Below are positions 54,212 to 57,752 of a stretch of DNA of 57,752 nucleotides, one piece after another. Location of the stretch: assembly GCA_026419515.1 (NCBI GenBank), contig JANZZG010000070.1, forward strand, positions 1 to 57,752, written 5' to 3'. Positions within the stretch are counted from its first letter, which is position 1, and every line of letters starts with the position of its first letter. The stretch is from Methylophilaceae bacterium (lineage in GTDB: Bacteria > Pseudomonadota > Gammaproteobacteria > Burkholderiales > Methylophilaceae). The position numbers were made by a program, and so were the translations under genes. The notes under the pieces were generated by a model, which searched no databases, was not told the DNA's origin, and worked only from the letters and a program-made list of their open reading frames with translations.

Positions 54212-54873
54212 CGGATGGATGGCGTGAGACGAACGCCTTGGAGGCGTACCTCAGACTGTTACGGAGCAAGGGGGCAGATGAGGCCAATCTTTCACGTCGA
54301 CGGGAATCTTTGAGCATGTTGCTGCCCATGCTCGCTGGGCGCCCCAGCAGCGGGATGCATTATCGTGAGGCGGTCGATGTCGTCCTGGAAAAACTGGATC
54401 GCGCTGAATGGCCTTTTTTTCTGATGGTGTCGCGAGAATATTTTTACTTCTGGATGGGCGATTTGAAGGCCATCGCCGCTTTGCATAGTGAAGGAGAGTT
54501 CGAAGTCGAGCCACCTCCGCTTCCACAAGTCGAGGACAAACTCAAGGAAGTCTGGAAGCGGTTGGATACCGAAAAATTCAGTGTGGTGGAAACTTGGCCG
54601 CTTAAGGCCTATGTCGCCGCATTGCGTGAGGAAGGGGCTGACAAATCGGTGCTCGAAACTCGTGCGAAACTGGTCAAATTGCTTTTGATCCATTTGCGTG
54701 GCGTCGAAACCAAAAGCGGCAAGGCTTACCGTGCTGTGGTTGAATCGCTGTTGCCGCTTTTTGCGATGAAAGAGACGCGTTACCTTTTTCTTGCCGTGGT
54801 GCGCGAGTTTTTCTATTTCTGGATGGGAGACCCCGATGCGGCTACCCATATTCGGCTGGAACGATCGGACTGA
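54208..54873 (+). CDS. Unrecognised protein with two tandem copies of an FYFWMGD domain
   Basis: 221 residues. Two copies of one domain are clear: residues 11-85 and 132-208. Each begins with an L-x-A-Y helix and x2-G-A-D, contains an Arg-rich helix and a Y-R-x-x-V segment, and ends in V-x-R-E-[YF]-F-Y-F-W-M-G-D. The linker (86-131) is acidic then basic. There is no signal peptide or membrane helix, so it is cytoplasmic. Its start overlaps fliR by 4 nt (ATGA), and its stop is immediately adjacent, with no gap, to the convergent phosphotransferase stop. I do not recognise the family. A role in flagellar export or its control is the natural inference. Confidence 0.8.
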   Translation: MTDGWRETNALEAYLRLLRSKGADEANLSRRRESLSMLLPMLAGRPSSGMHYREAVDVVLEKLDRAEWPFFLMVSREYFYFWMGDLKAIAALHSEGEFEVEPPPLPQVEDKLKEVWKRLDTEKFSVVETWPLKAYVAALREEGADKSVLETRAKLVKLLLIHLRGVETKSGKAYRAVVESLLPLFAMKETRYLFLAVVREFFYFWMGDPDAATHIRLERSD

Positions 54874-56373
54874 TCAACGTTCGAGCTCAATTTGCTTGAG
54901 CGCCGCCTCGATGCGCTCGCACAGCGTCTTCAGAACCTTGATGCGCGCATAATATTTGTCATTGGCTTCCACGATGGTCCAGGGCGCATAGTCCGTGCTG
55001 GTGCGATCGATCATGTCGCATACGGCGATTTCATAAGCCTCCCATTTTTCACGATTACGCCAGTCTTCCTCCGTGATCTTGAAGCGTTTGAAAGGGGTGT
55101 TCTTGCGTTCTTCGAAACGTCGTAGTTGTTCGTCTTTGCTGATGTGTAGCCAGAACTTGACCACGATGTCGTTCTTGCGTGTGAGTTGCTCTTCGAAATC
55201 GTTGATCTCGCCATAGGCGCGCATCCAGTCGTATTCGGAGCAGAATCCCTCGACGCGCTCCACCAGCACGCGGCCGTACCAGGAACGGTCGAAAATGGTG
55301 AATCTGCCATGGCGTGGTACATGACGCCAAAAACGCCACAAATAAGGCTGAGCGCGTTCTTCCTCGGTGGGGGCGGCAATTGGATGCACCCTGAATAGAC
55401 GGGCGTCTATGGCTTGGGTGATACGGCGGATGCTCCCCCCCTTGCCGGCGGCATCGAAACCTTCGAATACACAGATGACCGACATTTGTTTGAAGCGGGG
55501 GTCGCGCGTCAGTAAGTTCAGCCTGCCCTGTAAAGTTTCTAGCTTTTTTTCATAATCCTTCTTGTCGATTTTTTTGGACAAATCCAGCGTGCTCAGGATA
55601 TGGAGGTTGTCGACCGGTGCGATAGGCGGAGGGGCTGTCGGTGCCTGGAGCTTGACTTTGGGTTCGTCCAGCCGTTTGCGAATGGCATCGAGTATCTGAC
55701 GGCCAACGGTGAGGTTGCGGTAGTTTGCATCATAGCCTTCGATGATCACCCAGGGCGCTGCGGCAGTACTGGTCTGGCGCAATACATGTTCCGAAATGGT
55801 GCGAAATTCGTCATACATTTTGAGGTGTTTGCGATCCAGCTCGGTGACACGCCAGCGGGTCCGAGGGTCCTTTTCCAGCTTGTCGAGCCGTTCTTTTTGC
55901 TTTTCCTTGGAGAGATGGAACCAGAATTTGAGGATCAAGGCTCCTTCATCCGTCAGCATCTTCTCGAAACGCACGATCTCGTCCAGCATCTTGGTCAGCC
56001 CTTCGTTCTTGATCTGACCGTAGACACGCCGGATGATGGGCTCGGTATACCAAGAACCGAAATAGATACCGATTCGGCCCTTGGGTGGGAGCGCGCGCCA
56101 GTAGCGCCACATGTGTGGACGCTCCGCTTCTTCGTCGGATGGGGGGCCGAAAGCATAGGTGTGCATGTGGCGCGGGTCCATCCACTCGTTTAGCAGGTTG
56201 ACGGTTTCACCTTTTCCGGCCCCATCCACGCCACCAATCAAGAGGATGACGGGAAAACTTTTGGTCTCGGCAAGATCGTACTGGGCATCCAGCAAGGCTT
56301 CACGCAGGGCTGGTACTTCCTTTTTGTAGGTTTCCTTGTCGATTTTATGACCGAGTTCTGCGGATTCGAACAT
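54874..56373 (-). CDS. pap: Polyphosphate:AMP phosphotransferase (class II PPK2)
   Basis: 499 residues with two PPK2 domains. The first (about 30-240) keeps Walker A-like GGVDGAGKGETVN and the lid SWYTEP. The second (about 290-490) keeps FEGFDAAGKGGSI and DRSWYGRVLVERVEGF. Two-domain PPK2 enzymes phosphorylate AMP to ADP using polyphosphate. ATG 56373 (MFESAELGHKIDKETY) matches the known start of the Pseudomonas enzyme; a longer reading is rejected. It may help cells recover ADP from stored phosphate. Confidence 0.93.
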   Translation of the reverse strand: MFESAELGHKIDKETYKKEVPALREALLDAQYDLAETKSFPVILLIGGVDGAGKGETVNLLNEWMDPRHMHTYAFGPPSDEEAERPHMWRYWRALPPKGRIGIYFGSWYTEPIIRRVYGQIKNEGLTKMLDEIVRFEKMLTDEGALILKFWFHLSKEKQKERLDKLEKDPRTRWRVTELDRKHLKMYDEFRTISEHVLRQTSTAAAPWVIIEGYDANYRNLTVGRQILDAIRKRLDEPKVKLQAPTAPPPIAPVDNLHILSTLDLSKKIDKKDYEKKLETLQGRLNLLTRDPRFKQMSVICVFEGFDAAGKGGSIRRITQAIDARLFRVHPIAAPTEEERAQPYLWRFWRHVPRHGRFTIFDRSWYGRVLVERVEGFCSEYDWMRAYGEINDFEEQLTRKNDIVVKFWLHISKDEQLRRFEERKNTPFKRFKITEEDWRNREKWEAYEIAVCDMIDRTSTDYAPWTIVEANDKYYARIKVLKTLCERIEAALKQIELER

Positions 56374-56495
56374 GAAGCGGACTCCGAATGCATCGGTCCA
56401 ATGGTGCAACTTTTCCCACGGGATGTAAAGCAGGAGAGTCCCTCTGGGGATCGTACCTCATAGATAGGGTTGGTGGCAGTCGGTGCCAGAGACCG

Positions 56496-57353
56496 TTATG
56501 GAGCAGATGTCTTACCGTTCTGAGTTTCCATCTCGGGGTAGCTAGCCAGTCTGATGCCGTTTTTGCCGGATTGTTTGGCTTCGTGTACCACACTGTCTAC
56601 CAGATCCAGTGCATGCCCGACGGAAGTCGGGGATTTATCGAAGGCGACCGCACCGATGCTGAAAGTGACATCCCAACGGTGTTCTCGCATGGTCTCCTCC
56701 AGTTTCCTTTTCAGTTTTTCGAGAATGATGGTGGCCTCATTACGCAAAATCAGAGGAAACAGCAGTGCGAACTCATCGCTGCCCAGACGGGCATAGAAAT
56801 CGGTCGAACGGGTGTTGCGCTCCAGCGTTTTCGCCACCGCGATGAGTAAGCTATCGCCTTCGTTGTGTCCGAGCGTATCGTTGATTTGCTTGAAATTGTC
56901 ACAACTGATGATAGCCAGGGTATAGGGGTGCCCGAAACGGTTCTGGCGGCGGATTTCCATGTTGAGGACTTCGTAGAAGCCAAGGCGGTTCATCGCGCCG
57001 GTCAGGAAATCTTCCCGGCTGATGCGTTGCAGCAAGCGTCGTGCTTCGCTGAGACGTGAGGACAGAAATGCAACGGTGAGAAACATGACGAGATAGCCCA
57101 ACGTATCCAGGTACAGGCTGATATAAGCGGAAATCGGCACGCCATGGTGGAAATCCACGGCGATCAACATCACGGTGGCCAGTAGTGAGAATGCGATGCC
57201 CCACAACAGACCACCCGTCCAGCTGATCAAGGCGACTGGAATGAAAAAATAGATTCCCGTCTGCAATGTGCCGCTGGCCAGATGGTGGAGGAGGAAAAAT
57301 ATTCCCATCAAAACCGCCGCAGCGATCTGAATCCAAATTCTCTCGTTGTCCAT
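56496..57353 (-). CDS. Membrane diguanylate cyclase-like protein (GSDEF motif)
   Basis: 285 residues. About four or five membrane segments (residues 8-105) are followed by a short linker helix and a GGDEF domain (about 115-275). The signature reads RLGSDEF, with Ser in place of the second Gly. An inhibitory-site RxxD (RSTD) lies five residues upstream, and the DNFKQINDTLGHNEGD block is intact. Activity as a cyclase is possible but unsure; it could instead be a c-di-GMP or GTP sensor. ATG 57353 follows a GGGAG ribosome site; a longer reading adds 36 residues. It is 122 nt from pap. Confidence 0.87.
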   Translation of the reverse strand: MDNERIWIQIAAAVLMGIFFLLHHLASGTLQTGIYFFIPVALISWTGGLLWGIAFSLLATVMLIAVDFHHGVPISAYISLYLDTLGYLVMFLTVAFLSSRLSEARRLLQRISREDFLTGAMNRLGFYEVLNMEIRRQNRFGHPYTLAIISCDNFKQINDTLGHNEGDSLLIAVAKTLERNTRSTDFYARLGSDEFALLFPLILRNEATIILEKLKRKLEETMREHRWDVTFSIGAVAFDKSPTSVGHALDLVDSVVHEAKQSGKNGIRLASYPEMETQNGKTSAP

Positions 57354-57752
57354 GGCAATGGCTCCCTTTTCTCCGCTTGCGGCCGCATAGAAAATCCTGA
57401 AAAACCGTCGCGAGCTGTGGCTACGCGCACGGAGTGCAGCGGCCGAGACATCACAAGGCATTAGGCGAAGGAGCGAGCCCCCTGGTTGCAGCGTGGGCTA
57501 GCGTGAATGTAGCGAATTAATCTGCAACACAGCGGCCGGAGCCCAAAAATCACCCAACGCCGCTATCCGACCGCGCAGCAGGTCAAGTCGGTGGTTTTTT
57601 TCATCTTTTACAGCTGCTCCTCCAGCATTTTGCCATCCTCGATAACATCCAGTCTATCGCCGACGGCTTTGCCCGGTTTGGCAGTGCGGTGCCGGAGAGC
57701 TTGCTGGAAGCCTTAAGGACACGCTGAAATTCGTCATGCTTCCGTCACAATT
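57354..57752. other. Right-edge region, no gene supported
   Basis: About 400 nt with no complete gene. On the plus strand a protein-like peptide can be read across a T7 run (57595-57601) only if one base is gained or lost. It ends at TGA 57725-57727. Short open stretches also exist on the minus strand (about 34 codons ending near 57609). I cannot choose between a decayed gene and chance. Confidence 0.35.

Noticed and set aside
1-57752. CRISPR arrays, insertion sequences, prophage, rRNA
   Set aside because: No regularly spaced repeats, transposase motifs, phage structural genes or rRNA segments were seen in the window.

Overview
This window looks like chromosome from a GC-rich, motile, free-living betaproteobacterium. 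I infer this from gene content and layout: uvrC-pgsA followed by tRNA-Gly/Cys/Leu, a gcvTHP operon under a tandem glycine riboswitch, mqo, paired rhlE-type helicases, typA, nagZ, and a flagellar fliFGHIJK/fliLMNOPQR block. I cannot name a genus from sequence alone. I saw no insertion sequence, prophage, CRISPR array or rRNA. Almost all DNA is coding, with many 1-4 nt stop/start overlaps.

Layout. (1) 1-3.6 kb: the start of a membrane sensor protein on the minus strand, a family 5-type uracil-DNA glycosylase, a 4-oxalocrotonate tautomerase-like protein, uvrC and pgsA. (2) 3.6-4.0 kb: three tRNA genes with a clear promoter. (3) 4.0-5.5 kb: a secreted YVTN beta-propeller and a periplasmic SRPBCC (MxaD-like) protein. 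(4) 5.5-12.0 kb: a major type IV pilin behind a good sigma-54 promoter, followed by a multi-membrane GT-C-type glycosyltransferase, a polyprenol-phosphate-type GT2, a GT4, an SDR epimerase and another GT2. (5) 12.1-21.2 kb, minus strand, tightly packed: a CHASE2 class III adenylate cyclase, a class II-type cyclic nucleotide phosphodiesterase, a cyclic-nucleotide-binding/rhodanese fusion, a Wzm/Wzt-type polysaccharide exporter, a sulfotransferase and a double GT2. (6) 21.3-27.5 kb: an esterase, a phosphate-selective-porin-like protein, an orphan PhnD-like lipoprotein and a GAF-PAS-GGDEF-EAL protein. (7) 27.4-38.2 kb: rep helicase, riboswitch-gcvTHP, mqo and two rhlE paralogues. (8) 38.5-43.3 kb: typA, a small zinc-ribbon protein, nagZ, a proline/glutamine-rich unknown and a Bax-inhibitor-1 family protein. 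(9) 43.4-54.9 kb: flagellar basal body, motor switch and export genes, ending in an unrecognised protein with an internal duplication. (10) 54.9-57.4 kb, minus strand: polyphosphate:AMP phosphotransferase and a small GGDEF protein.

How the genes fit together. Second-messenger signalling recurs next to surface structures. Cyclic nucleotide synthesis, breakdown and sensing sit directly upstream of, and may be co-transcribed with, a probable sulfated surface-glycan export set. A PhnD-like binding protein is translationally coupled to a c-di-GMP synthase/phosphodiesterase beside a phosphate-type porin. Pilin is followed by enzymes that could build and attach a glycan. The best candidates for undescribed biology are the cyclic-nucleotide/glycan-export block, the orphan binding-protein/c-di-GMP pair, and the duplicated-domain protein coupled to fliR.

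All functional calls rest on motifs, domain order and neighbourhood read by eye. Domain boundaries are approximate and no database search was run.
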